The notes under the pieces: model-generated
Databases searched by the model: none
What the model saw: the letters and a program-made list of their open reading frames with translations, nothing else
Told to the model about the DNA's origin: nothing
Made by a program: the position numbers and the translations under genes
Assembly (NCBI GenBank): GCA_002221725.1
Contig: NJFT01000390.1
Location: 1 to 19,082 of the forward strand
Length of the DNA: 19,082 nt
Origin: Scedosporium boydii
Taxonomy: Eukaryota; Ascomycota; Sordariomycetes; Microascales; Microascaceae
Direction: 5' to 3'
In this document: piece after piece, positions 1 to 9,371 of the stretch
How the letters are laid out: each line of letters begins with the position of its first letter
How positions within the stretch are numbered: position 1 is the first letter of the stretch

Positions 1-110
1 AGAGAATTAGAGGATGGTGAGATTTGGGGTTAAGGGGAGGGCTACGGACCTGGGGCGAGGCCGGCGAATTCGAGGACTTTGATGCCCGTGAGAGGCCGTG
101 TGGGCGGCAT
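1..110 (-). CDS. CoA-transferase family III (CaiB/BaiF; alpha-methylacyl-CoA racemase-like), 5' partial
   Basis: An ATG at 110-108 opens about 20 codons reading MPPTRPLTGIKVLEFAGLAP. The block LTGIKVLEFAGLAPG is the characteristic N-terminus of family III CoA-transferases such as alpha-methylacyl-CoA racemase, where the next residues are normally PF. Here the frame would hit TAG at 44-42, but the G at 50 is followed by a GTCCGT donor (49-44), so exon 1 is read as 110-50 in phase 1. The intron then runs off the window edge, with a possible TTAAC or CTAAT branch point inside 1-35. Family members racemise 2-methylacyl-CoAs or move CoA between acids, often in peroxisomes or mitochondria. The catalytic residues lie outside the window, so racemase and transferase cannot be told apart. 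The donor is weaker than others in the window. Confidence 0.72.
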
Positions 111-310
111 GGTGAACGGGGTTGCAGAGGGTGGCTTAGAGAGTCAATTTTATAATTCAAGTTCTGTGATATTGTACAAGATTTAGATAGATCAATTGCA
201 ACGAAATGGAGAGGTGGACATGGCAAGAAGGGTGCGTGTTGAGGAACAGACGAGATATAAGTGAGAATGAGATGATGGAGGGGATTAAGATCAATGATCG
301 ATGCTACTGA

Positions 311-333
311 CAATGCCAATGCCAATGCCGAGG
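311..333. promoter_or_regulatory. CAATGC x3 repeat with two CCAAT boxes abutting a CCGAGG element
   Basis: CAATGC is repeated three times at 311-328, creating CCAAT at 316-320 and 322-326; CCGAGG follows at 328-333. CCAAT is the binding motif of the fungal HAP complex. CCTCGG/CCGAGG is the fatty-acid response motif bound by FarA/FarB/CTF1-type zinc-cluster regulators. It lies about 200 bp upstream of the racemase-like start codon, a suitable place for a gene of acyl-CoA metabolism. The motifs are seen directly; regulation by those factors is inference, since single 6-mers occur by chance. Confidence 0.35.
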
Positions 334-350
334 TTCGCTTAATCGAGGTA

Positions 351-368
351 AAGAGCTCCGGAGCTCTT
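351..368. repeat. 18-bp perfect palindrome
   Basis: AAGAGCTCC at 351-359 is followed directly by its reverse complement GGAGCTCTT at 360-368. It lies about 240 bp upstream of the racemase-like start codon. A homodimeric regulator site is possible; no specific factor is recognised. Confidence 0.85.
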
Positions 369-369
369 A

Positions 370-393
370 AGCTTCGAGCCGAACATCGAAGCT
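370..393. repeat. Inverted repeat, 8-bp arms with 8-nt spacer
   Basis: AGCTTCGA (370-377) and TCGAAGCT (386-393) are perfect reverse complements separated by 8 nt. The repeat begins one base after the 18-bp palindrome ends, so the two form one compact symmetric block of about 43 bp. Function is unknown. Confidence 0.8.
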
Positions 394-691
394 CAACACA
401 ATTGGCAATTGGGAATAGCTTCTACATTCCACTCCAGCCATCCTTATAGAGATGAGAAAAAAAAATAAATATAATGAAATGAAAATCAAATTAAAATATT
501 GATGCCTGGCCCTCTTCAAACACCTTGGCACTCGACCTGAGATCTGGAGTATAGCCAGGTTAATTAAGCGCCTCCTCTCCGTCCAAAGCATCATCGCGAA
601 CGCCAAACTCCAGACCAACTTCGCAAAGGTAATCAAGCCAACAAATACATCCATTCACAAATACATTCTTCATACACATCCATCCCTTGCC

Positions 692-1753
692 TCACCCCTT
701 CAACCCCTTCGTAATCCCCGGCCTCACCTCCTCCAAAACCCCCAACAACTCCCCCCAAACCCTCCCCATCAAGACCTCTCCCTCCTCCCCCTCCACAACC
801 GCGGGATACTCCGCCCTCCCACAATGCTGCATATACCCCCCATGCATCTCGCTCCCGGCCAACGCGGCGCTCACCAACGTCCGCGATCCCATCTCCGCCG
901 ACCGCCCCACCAGGCTCAGCATGGCGCCGAGTATCCACCGCGCGAACCACGGGGCGTTGCGGAAGAGATCGGTGTCGCAGAGGCCCGGGCTCAGAGCCGT
1001 GACGACGATGCCCTTCTCCGGGGGTAAAGAGGATGCGAGCTTGCGGGCGCAGATGAGTTGGAGGAGTTTGCTGGTGAAGTAGCGATCTTGGAAATATGCT
1101 TCGTTTTGGAGGGCGTTGAAAATGTTGGCTTCGTTGCGCTCCACGAATTTGGCCTGTGGAGGATATTAGCATATAAAAAAATCCAGATGAAGAAGATGAA
1201 GGTGAAGAAGAAGAATCGTAAAACTCACCGCTGCAGCTCCCTCCGAAGAGACAACAACAACCCGCGTCTCGACATTAAACCTCGCCGCCGTTCTCCCCAA
1301 CAACTCCAACAAGCCCGCCGTCAACAAAAACGCCGAAACGACATTCACCGTAACCGTCGCCTCCCTCCCCTCCACAACCTCCCACCTCCCCATCGCCACA
1401 CCCGCATTATTCACCAGCACGTCCACCCTGTCCAACTCCCTCTCCGCCCTCGCAAGAAACTCCTCGACGCTCTCGTGGCTCTCCAGGTCCAGATCCCATA
1501 CCTCCAGCAACGGCGTTCCCGTCCCGGCTAAGCTGTCACGGATGTCCGCGAGCGCCGCTTCGCCCTTGCTCCGGTTCCGGCATGCTAGGATCACCTGCGC
1601 GTTGAGCCGCGCAAAGTGCCGCGCTGCTTCGCGGCCCAGACCCGAGTTGGCGCCTGTTACGATGATGGTTTTGCCTGTGAGGTCTTGCGTTGGGTAGGGG
1701 AGTTCTTGGCGCTGGGATTGGATCCAGCGGTAGGGCGCGAGGAGGAAGCTCAT
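692..1753 (-). CDS. Short-chain dehydrogenase/reductase (retinol dehydrogenase / WW-oxidoreductase-like)
   Basis: This is an NAD(P)H-dependent oxidoreductase of the classical SDR fold; the substrate is unknown. Two exons, 1753-1229 and 1153-692, are joined across a 75-bp intron (donor GTGAGT, acceptor CACAG, branch-like GCTAAT) in phase 0, giving 328 aa. Visible landmarks are the cofactor motif TGANSGLG at 33-40, NNAG at 115-118, a structural Asn at about 137, the catalytic Ser at 169/170 (VVVSSEG) and YFTSK at 200-204, which supplies the YxxxK pair. The C-terminal part (CDTDLF, then a Glu-rich segment) matches fungal RDH-like SDRs. The start has A at -3. All catalytic residues are present, so the gene appears intact. 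It is tandem with the CSE1 and racemase-like genes; co-regulation is not evident. Confidence 0.9.
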
Positions 1754-2857
1754 CTTGTGGCCTTGGGGGCGATGAGGTATTATTTCCTCCTTCTGTTCCT
1801 TTTCACTTGGCCCTTGATTGTGTTTTTGTTTTTTTCTTTCTTTCGCTTAGATATTCTCGCCTCGCGTGCTATTTTATCGTCGGTAATGATCAATCAAAAC
1901 TGGGAGAAAAAGAAAAGTGCAGGTTCTTGGTGTCTCGGCATCTTTCAAACGAGACCAACGTAGCAGCTGGCCCAGCCCCCCAGCACCCTTTTTATACTAA
2001 GTACGACCTATCTGTGACGCGAAACACAATGTCTCGGGATGGCCTGAATCAATTTCATTGATAGCAACCATCAACCTAAACACGGGGACGGTCCGAATCT
2101 CAATGTTTCAACTACAAGCCGTCATGTTTCTATTGCGTCTTCAACAAGCCGCACGGGCGATGCCAAGCAACCTACGAGGTTGACGGCCTCCTACGTTGTA
2201 TTGCGCGACTATTACACATTAAGTTTTTGGGAAATCAGAGCCGCTTATGATGCCCATAATCCTTTCTGGGGGAGAAAAAGTATTTTATTTCCGTTTCAAA
2301 TGCAGAGAATTCTGCCACTCGAGGCCCTACATCCTCTGTGCACTACATCAGATGGAATCTAGAAAGGGCCTCGTGTACGCTATTCCCAGAAACTACCTGG
2401 GCATTATCTTCAGCTCGTGCAGCATAAGAAGGGACGCTTTGGCAAAACGCAGGCCATGTTCCTCTAGTCTGGCTTTGCCCATACCTCCCCCCCTTGGCAG
2501 CTGCCACCGCGGGCCCTCTCCCGCGTAGCTTGTAAAAAGATGGATGTTCTCCTAAACACTGATAATTCAACTCTCCAAGTTGGAGGGACGATGGTGTTTT
2601 TATTGGTGTTGTCAGGGCTGTGGGTTGGCGGTTCGTGTTGTGGCGTGAAAACATTTCGTACCAAAAGGATGCCGTGACTCGTAAATATCGGGTATGGTGG
2701 GATGTGGCGTGTTTTCTTTGCTTGGTTTGTATTGGTGTCATTGGTGAGTTATCTCCCTCGCTCTCTCCTCACCTCATCGAGCGAACTCCCTCTTCACCTC
2801 TTCACACTTTCTCGGCTTTGATGTGGCCGAAGTGGTCCGCAGTCAGCGATCTTCCCA
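1754..2857. promoter_or_regulatory. Intergenic region: SDR promoter and CSE1 3' flank
   Basis: This 1.1-kb region lies between the SDR start and the CSE1 stop, both on the minus strand. It holds a T-rich block at 1795-1860, pyrimidine-rich segments and a polyadenylation-like hexamer for CSE1 at 2604-2599. The longest frame, 132 codons on the minus strand at 2741-2343, has an ATG but no recognisable domain and no splice support. I see no convincing gene. Confidence 0.5.
2599..2604 (-). terminator. Putative CSE1 polyadenylation signal
   Basis: On the minus strand this reads AATAAA, about 254 nt downstream of the CSE1 stop codon, a plausible fungal 3'-UTR length. It is a single hexamer, so the call is tentative. 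Confidence 0.3.
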
Positions 2858-5800
2858 TTACTGAATGATGCGGGAAAACACCTCCTTCTGCTCATCCGCC
2901 AACCTAGTCTCGATAAAGGTAAAGACCAGTCCGTTGTGCCTCGTGTTAGCCTCCTTGATGTAATCGCGGACCCAATGGATAACGTTGGAAATTTCAGGAT
3001 AATCGTCCCTAACAGCAGGCTTGCACGTGTTGAGAGCCGTAAACGTCAGCCCGAAGCCAATGTCGTCGACATCAGCCTCCGTGATGATCTCGTCGCCGAG
3101 ACCGGCCGCAATCGTGGGCGGGTTGGCCAGCAGCATGAGCAGCTTGTTGCAAGTGTTGGCCCAGCCCTTGAGGAATTCCTCGGCGAACGCCTTGGACTCG
3201 CACAGCGTCTTGGTGTAAGAAACAACGGCGAGCTTTCGGTCGACGGGGCGCGCGAGCTTGTCGGTCTCCACGAGGATGATGGCCGGGTATACCTGCCTGA
3301 AAAGCCCGGCCTGCAGTGCGTTCGAGTGCTTGATGAAGTAGTCCGCACCGTATCCCTCTTCGAGTCGCGCCGAGATGAGGTGGTAAAGTCGCACGAACCT
3401 CAACTTGAGCGAGTCAGCAGGGTTGCTCTGAAGCTTCTGGAAGAGGAGCTCTAGAATTGTAACAAAGTACGGATCAAGCACATTGCTGCAAAGACAACTC
3501 GTTAGTATAAAGAGAGCGTTCTGCGGTTATTTCTATTGGCACGTTGGCTAGCTTACCCTTCGTAAGACTTGATAGTCGCTTCGAGAATGTCAAAGGCATA
3601 GAGTTCCGACTTCCTTCCGGCAAGGAGCATTTGGAAGATGCCGAGAATTTGCTTGATCTTGTCTCCCGCCGTGATATCCTTGGCTGCCCGTGGGATGAGC
3701 GCGGCGAGCAGACGAGTCAACGCAGGGACGTTGCCCCTAACCTCCCACATCGGGGGGTTGAGGATGGGATCCAGCAGCGCGCCAAAGTTGGCCGAGATTG
3801 AATCTGCAGGGCTAGACTCGAGAAGTTGCGCAAGAATTTGCAGGACATATTGCATGAATTCTATACATCGCCAGGGTCAGTACAGTAGCTAAGTGGGGGG
3901 GAGAGACGAGCTTACCTGTGACGTCTTCCGTAAAGATGAGCTGGATGGGCTCCCAGAGCTTCGCGTTGAGGACATCAGCCTTGGATGCCGAGCAATACCT
4001 CACAAGGGCACCGAGAGCCTCGAAATGGTAGTAATAAAACCGGGGGTTGCTGGGGTTCTGCTTCATAATGTTGGTGATGCCAATCAGGTGCTGCAGGACG
4101 CCATCGAGAATGCCCGCAGCTCCATCCTTGATAACGATGAGTATCCTCATCACGCACCTCATCAAGAATTCGTTCTCCTGGAGCTTCGCCGGGGTCGTCT
4201 CCCTCTCAATCAGCATAAACAGCCGCTCCAGAAGCTCGTTGGAGAAGCCCTCAACATCGGAGCGGGTGAACATCTGAACGCCGTTATCGTCCGTGAGGAA
4301 GAGAAGACGCTCGACGGCAATGGCGGCATAGGTGTAGATGACGTAGTTGCTTGAGCCGACGTTCTTGATAAGGTGAGGGAAAGCATCCATCCACTGGGAT
4401 TTGGAGAGCTGGCTTCGGAAAGTGTGGAGGTACTTGATAGCGTCCACCTTGGCGATGGGCTCTGCGCTGTCCGACATGAGGTCGGCGGCGATGTGCTGCT
4501 GGAAGAACTCCACGACATTGACCAGGGAGTTGATGGTCTTCACACCCTGAGCCGAAGTAACAGCGCCCTTGGCGGCAATGGAGATGAACAGATAAATGGC
4601 CGTGTCCTTGGCCTTCCAATCCGTCTCTCCCTGTGTGAGGTAATGGTTGATGTACCTCGAAACTACGCCTGTCACAAGACTCTCAAACTTTTCCTGGAGC
4701 TTCCGAAGGAAGTCGGTCGCAGAGCGCCTCCTCGAGTCAGTATCGGAACCCTCCAAATCGCGTCGAATAAACTCGATCGGTTCGTCCTCAAACAGTTCGA
4801 TATCGGACTCGCGAAGGGCCACGTTGGGAAGGATAACCTTTTCGACAATCTGCGAAAGAGTATCCTGGTGGTTAAAGTTATCAGCGTGCTCCTTCGTTGA
4901 CGCAACTGCCGTCAAGAAGTGCAGCGCCTTGCTGACAACGATGTCGTATTTGGTCTCGGGACCCATGTCCGACAGCAATTCCCATACTCTGGTGATGAAT
5001 GGACCGCAGTATTTGGAGAAATCGTCATCGAACTTGACAGTGTAGAGCTCTAGAGCTTCACAGATATCCGCCTTAACGGTGTCAATAATGGAAACTTCGG
5101 AGTCGTCATCGGTAGCGAGCAGGGGGTTCGCGTAGCTGAGATATTTGTGGAGGAGCTCGCAGATGCTTGGCAGGTTCTCTTCGAAGATGGGCGGCACGTC
5201 GTGGCAGGACATGTCATAGAAAATCTTGACGAGGAGACTCAAGGTCTCGAACCAGCCCTTAAGGAGGTCCTTGTTTCCTCTGTTCGCCTCGATCTGTGTG
5301 TTGGTGGTCTGTAAAGGTAATCGGCTGGTTAGCGTGCTGTGCCATTCTCTGGCGCATATAGCCAGGACAAGGGAATGCAGATGCTGTCAAGGCGGCTTAC
5401 GATCAGCAATTGAATGAATGGTTTGCCGAATGTCGAAATGACATGGTTGATCTCCGTGTATAGCTCGTCCGTTCGGAAGAGTGGCCTCCACCTCACAAAG
5501 ATCGAGTGGGCAACTTCCAGCACACCAATGTTGACCTTTGGGTCGGTCGCAGAGAAACGGCTGACGAGGTCCTACAGGCACGCAGAGTTGTTAGTCTGTC
5601 ACCTGTGTTTCACTTCGCCGTCCCGTTTGCGCCAAGATTCCTATAACATACCTGTGTTAAAGTCTGCCACCGCTCCCAAAAGTCGGAGTCGGCGATAATA
5701 GCGACAGCCTCACCGAGCTGGCTCTGGATGGCTGGGGGAGAGGAGATCATGAGGCCAATAAGCTGTTGCTTGATGGTGTTGACCTCATCCTGAGGAAGTT

Positions 5801-6171
5801 TGTACTGTCCCTCTTCGTTCTGTCTTGCGGTCAGCGCAACACAACGCGAGTGGGGTAAAGCTCTGCGGGTGCGACAGAATTACGCACCACATAATTGTTC
5901 CTGATGAAATTCTTAAATGCCAAAGCTGCGGCAAGTCGGGTTTTCGCCGGCAGAGGCTCCGAGGCGACGATGTTTAGGAGGCTCAGGGAGTATTGGGGCT
6001 TGGCCTGTTCGACCTTGAGAGCAGTCTCAGCTGTTTTTGGGGCTCCCGTTAGCTTCTCCCACCCGACGTTCATCATCATTGCATCTGTAGATGTTGTTTA
6101 CCTTTGCGGTGCTGAGCTGGATCGAGAGTGGCATCGAGCAGCTGCGCAATAGCACCAATGTTGGACGCCAT
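2858..6171 (-). CDS. cse1: Exportin-2 (importin-alpha re-exporter), CSE1/CAS family
   Basis: CSE1 is the importin-beta superfamily exportin that, with Ran-GTP, returns importin-alpha from nucleus to cytoplasm. Seven exons are supported by GT-AG signals and phase: 6171-6102, 6030-5888, 5819-5652, 5571-5401, 5308-3916, 3860-3557 and 3485-2858. Introns are 71, 68, 80, 92, 55 and 71 bp, several with CTAAC/CTGAC branch points. The product is 958 aa, matching the roughly 960 aa typical of the family. Residues about 22-95 form the importin-beta N-terminal domain (AETALKVEQAKPQYSLSLL). The CSE1 signature FIRRDLEGSDTDSRRRS falls at about 364-380 and is followed by the HEAT-repeat CAS C-terminal region. 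The start is in strong context (AACCATGG). The gene looks intact and is probably essential. Its 5' end faces the reductase gene across a 773-bp divergent promoter. Confidence 0.96.
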
Positions 6172-6755
6172 GGTTACTCTGCGGATTCTGTAGTGAGGAT
6201 GATGAAGGAAGAAAGATTCAATTCAAACAACTGTTGGCGGGGGATCTCCTCAAGCAAGGGCTCAGTGCTATTTTTTTTGTTGGTTCCTGGCACTATTAAC
6301 ATTGTTGGTTGGTTGCGGGGGAGACGACAAGCAAGCGAGGAAGCGGGATGGACAAAGTACAAAGTACCTTCCCTCTTCCAGAGCTTTCCTCAGATGCCCC
6401 TCCATTGTGGTGGTGCCCACTGTGACCAGCTGATTCCAAGTGTTTGCTTGGAAATAAAGAAGATGTCTCCATCGATTGCATATTTATTTGGTTGGGGATC
6501 CCTAGGGACAAAGGAAGTCGAGTTGCTATTAACTGCATAATACGGCTTCACCCGAGCTGAACTCCAGGCAACCGTTTTAGAAGGTCTTCTAGCTTCTTTC
6601 GGCCTAGAGATCCTGGCTCAGGCCAGAGACACGACCACAGTCTCAGCCCCATGAGGCCAAAACATGCAAAGGGAGAGAAAACGTGGTCAATCCTCCCCAA
6701 TGACAGGAGACTAGGGTTGATGAGAGTACGTGTCTCATGATGTTCCACAGCTCAC

Positions 6756-6760
6756 TATAA
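6756..6760 (+). promoter_or_regulatory. TATA-like box for the medium-chain reductase
   Basis: CTATAAGAGG contains TATAA at 6756-6760, about 185 bp upstream of the start codon. Position is reasonable for a fungal core promoter, but the transcription start is unknown. Confidence 0.3.
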
Positions 6761-6936
6761 GAGGACCCTTCATCGGCGGGTAAATACGTTGGGAGGTTGT
6801 TTGCTGCGCAAGCGACAGCTGGTTGCCTCTTCCCTTCCTCATCTTTGATCTTATCATCTTACCTCTTAAGAAGTACTGCACACTCTTCCGCCTTAAAACG
6901 TTAGATTCTCCCCCCAGTGTAAGACAACCGCGTCGG

Positions 6937-6942
6937 ATGTGA
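6937..6942 (+). promoter_or_regulatory. Minimal start-stop uORF (AUG UGA)
   Basis: ATG at 6937-6939 is followed at once by TGA at 6940-6942, and the main start codon begins two bases later at 6945. If the transcript begins upstream, ribosomes would meet a start-stop element directly before the reductase ORF. Such elements can stall ribosomes and lower translation in eukaryotes; the effect here is inferred. Confidence 0.5.
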
Positions 6943-6944
6943 TC

Positions 6945-8239
6945 ATGGCTTCTCCGACAACAACAGCCCCAAATCTTCCCGAGAAGATGCGTGCTTGGGT
7001 CCATACAAAGGCCGGCAAGCCAACAGACGTATTGACCCTCACCGAATTACCTTTGCCTCCCCTTCCTAAGCCGGGCTCATCCGATGTCTTGGTCAAGGTT
7101 ATTGAGGCTACGGCGGCGTTTGGCGATGCCTTCCTAATGAACATCGCGCCTTCCTTCATGAGGGATAAGCCCTGCATCCCCGGGCTTGAGTTTTCAGGTA
7201 TAGTGGTCGCCGTTGACCCTGAAGGAGTGAAGGCGCCGCCCGAGCCGCCGTTGACTGTGGGCACTGATGTGTACGGCCTTGTGCCTATGAACCGTGTCTT
7301 TAAACGAATGCCGGGCGCTGCCGCTCCTTCGGGTGCCCTTGCAGAGTACGTTCTGGTGCCGGCCTCGCGTGTTGTGAGAACACCGGGGAACCTTCCCAGG
7401 GAGCATGCGGCAGGTCTTGGCGGTGCTTCCTCGTGTACAGCACTGGCCATGACCAAGAAATCCGGGCTCAAAAAGGGGCAAAAGGTGCTAGTGTATGGAT
7501 CGAACGGAGCCGTTGGCCACTTATTGCTACAGATGGCTCGCAACGCTGTTGGCGAGGAGGGGAAAGTGGTAGCCGTTTGCGGCACGCAAGGTGTCCTCGT
7601 CGCAAAGGACTCCGGCGCTGATGAGGTTAGCGAGCGTTTTCTTTTTGTCTTTGTTTCAATCTCGTAAATGCATTATTTTGCTCGACGTATACCATATCTA
7701 CTAACTTGATGCCTATAGGTCATCGATCGCCACGAGCATGAAGCTGTTTGGAAGCATCTCGCTGAGCGATTCAAGGATGACCCCTTCGATGCGATTCTCG
7801 ACGGGTACGGATTAACCGAAATCTTCACCCACTGCGAGCCCTATCTCAAGAAGGATGGGGTCTACGTCACTGTAGGTACAGCGTTCACGAAATGGACCAT
7901 GTGGGGAGCCATCTCGGCGCTGCTGACGACGGCTCGTCTCGCGCTGCTGCCACCTATCCTTGGCGGCACCCCAAGACGGTTTGTCGCCATTATGAATGAC
8001 GAAGGTCCCGAGGCGATGGAAGAAGTTCGGCAACTGGCCGAGGAGGAAAAGATCAAGGTTTTTATCAACAGGACGTACGATTTTGAGGACGTACCAAAGG
8101 TAAATCGACGTAGACAGACAAACGGACCTGCAGCTGCCACGAGACTAATACTGATTCCATGTGGATACAGGCTTATGAGGAAGTTATGAGCCGGACAGTG
8201 TTGGGTAAGCTTATTGTGGATGTCCAGTCCCCTCTTTAG
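6945..8239 (+). CDS. Zinc-independent medium-chain reductase (quinone oxidoreductase-like, MDR superfamily)
   Basis: This is a probable NADPH-dependent reductase of the quinone oxidoreductase/enoyl reductase branch; the substrate is unknown. Three exons, 6945-7625, 7719-8099 and 8171-8239, all join in phase 0 (introns 93 bp with CTAAC, and 71 bp), giving 376 aa. The GroES-like domain covers about 15-150 and contains PGLEFSGIV. The Rossmann nucleotide-binding motif GSNGAVG is at 185-191, and the dinucleotide fold continues across the first splice (SGADEVIDRH). The C-terminus GKLIVDVQ is typical of MDR reductases and supports the stop at 8237-8239. The zinc-binding Cys/His set of alcohol dehydrogenases is absent. 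The ATG has A at -3 and G at +4; Met15 is a possible alternative start where homology begins. Confidence 0.9.
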
Positions 8240-8493
8240 GGTCGTGGCTACGCTTGATTGGACTTGACTTTCTGGGAATGATAAATTTTCAAACATGCCT
8301 GGGATTGAACTGTGATATGACAGGTGCCCTGGCTGATACGGAGTTATGGACCCTGTGTATTTCTCTGTTTTGCATTTACGATTGATTGTATGGTAACACT
8401 CTCATCTCGATATGGGCTTGTAGATTATATGGCAAAATGTAACAAACATTCCCCTCTGCCTGATAACCTCGGCGAGATCTCTCGGATTTGCAT

Positions 8494-8515
8494 TTGCGGA
8501 GAAGCGGATCCGCAA
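8494..8515. repeat. Hairpin with embedded 10-bp palindrome
   Basis: TTGCGGA (8494-8500) and TCCGCAA (8509-8515) are perfect reverse complements with an 8-nt loop; GCGGATCCGC at 8504-8513 is itself a 10-bp palindrome. It lies 255 bp after the reductase stop. A regulator site or chance structure; no function is assigned. Confidence 0.7.
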
Positions 8516-8579
8516 GTTATTATTTCATGAATTGATGAGTTTTCAAACACAAGCACTTGACCTGAACACGGCACCGCAC

Positions 8580-8890
8580 AGCATTATCTCCTCTTTGAAG
8601 AACGACCTAGTGTTCGACTGTTCATGAGTCTCATCGCTGAGGTCGCCTCTGAAACAACCGCAGCTGGAGGTGTGAATATATTATATGCACTGTACGGGTA
8701 CAAGCTTGGAGCGTTGGGATATGACATCGTTGTCCTTGAAGGGGAGTTAGCGGCTGGGTATCGTAAGTCCCTTACTCTTTTCATTGACCGGCATCAACCC
8801 GAGTGGCAACATTAGTGCTAGTCGCGTCAAGTGGATTGCGCCATAAGAGCCTCTTAGTGAAGGTCAGGCTCACAGTATCTCACTGAACTG
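8580..8890 (+). pseudogene. Possible remnant of an FAD-binding amine/amino-acid oxidase
   Basis: After an acceptor-like CGCACAG (8574-8580) a frame runs on with an ATG at 8624. Residues reading LGYDIVVLEGELAAGYR resemble the second beta strand and ExxxxxGGR motif of flavin amine oxidases (usual form VVVLEARDRVGGR). At the expected spacing upstream, where GxGxxG should be, only GVNILY is present, so the nucleotide-binding glycines are mostly lost. A good GTAAGT donor occurs at 8763 with AG at 8813-8814. Splicing it gives about 80 residues ending at a TGA near 8890; unspliced, the frame from ATG 8624 ends after 63 aa. No substrate domain follows. It could be a decayed fragment or a chance frame. 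Confidence 0.25.
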
Positions 8891-9325
8891 TGTACGAAGT
8901 ACAGAATTCTGATGGTGTTCAGTGGCTTGACTGGAGTGGAAGCAAGAGGTATTCCAATGTACCCTGTTCCTTCTTTCCTGTAAATAATTTTTTCCCTTCC
9001 TTTCCCGTCTTAAATCAAATCTGACAGGCTCATAATTGAGAGCGCAGCAGTGCAGCCTTTCGTACAGGTGGTTTATGCAGGAACTTGGATCAATCATGGT
9101 CCCTCGCCCCCAAAATGAAGTAGAAAATGAAATAAAAAAAAAAATAGCATTTCGGTTTCCGTTTCTCAACTTTCTCCCTTTCTAAGATAGCTCCCTTTCT
9201 ATCTTTCGTCCTCGTGCGAGAATGGCCTTACCTCGTGGCCCATTGATCTGATCATCTTGACTAGCGACGGCGGACACCGTCTTAATTCCGAAAGCATCGA
9301 AGCAGCGATTTCCCCCTCGTCCAAG

Positions 9326-9371
9326 GTACAACTCGAATGTACTGTACAAGAGGTGTACAACAAGGTACAAG
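9326..9371. repeat. Cluster of five GTAC cores (GGTACAA / TGTACAA repeats)
   Basis: GTAC occurs at 9327, 9340, 9345, 9356 and 9366. The flanks repeat: TGTACAA at 9344-9350 and 9355-9361, exactly 11 bp apart, and GGTACAA at 9326-9332 and 9365-9371. The cluster lies about 1 kb upstream of the TSC2 start. It may be a multimeric protein-binding site; the factor is unknown. Confidence 0.6.

Larger units (their letters stand above)
111..691. promoter_or_regulatory. Intergenic region: promoter of the racemase-like gene and 3' flank of the SDR gene
   Basis: This stretch separates two minus-strand genes. It carries a CAATGC triplet repeat with CCAAT motifs next to CCGAGG (311-333), an 18-bp perfect palindrome (351-368), an adjacent hairpin (370-393) and an A/T-rich block around 455-500. 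A 95-codon minus-strand frame at 654-367 shows no recognisable motif and is not called as a gene. I see no RNA gene. Confidence 0.5.
6172..6944. promoter_or_regulatory. Divergent promoter between CSE1 and the medium-chain reductase
   Basis: This region separates two genes reading outward. On the plus side there is a TATAA-like box at 6756-6760 (about 185 bp before the reductase ATG), CTTATCA at 6850-6856 (a GATA-factor motif on the opposite strand) and a start-stop uORF at 6937-6942. On the CSE1 side a CTACAG acceptor-like sequence sits about 20 nt before the ATG, so a 5'-UTR intron is possible. A tandem AAAGTAC repeat lies near 6353-6368. No gene is seen. Confidence 0.5.

Noticed and set aside
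633..1172. 179-codon minus-strand frame over the SDR second exon
   Set aside because: It is a shadow frame: the overlapping frame continues SDR homology (YFTSK and C-terminal residues) across a proper intron, while this one is Arg/Gly/Pro-rich with no motif.
2343..2741. 132-codon minus-strand ORF between SDR and CSE1
   Set aside because: It has an ATG but mixed composition, no motif, no splice sites tying it to other exons, and it overlaps the likely CSE1 3' UTR.
3893..4900. Plus-strand frames of 153 and 175 codons antisense to CSE1
   Set aside because: They mirror the coding bias of the CSE1 exon, have no domain signature and no independent splice or promoter evidence.
7626..7670. Reductase ORF reading on past GADEV to a stop at about 7667
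   Set aside because: This is intron read-through; splicing 7626-7718 restores the dinucleotide fold (ADEVIDRH) and leads to a typical MDR C-terminus.
8203..8322. Alternative last intron of the reductase (GTAAGC at 8204, TGACAG at 8317-8322)
   Set aside because: The unspliced reading GKLIVDVQSPL is the standard MDR C-terminus and ends at a stop; the spliced alternative gives no recognisable extension.
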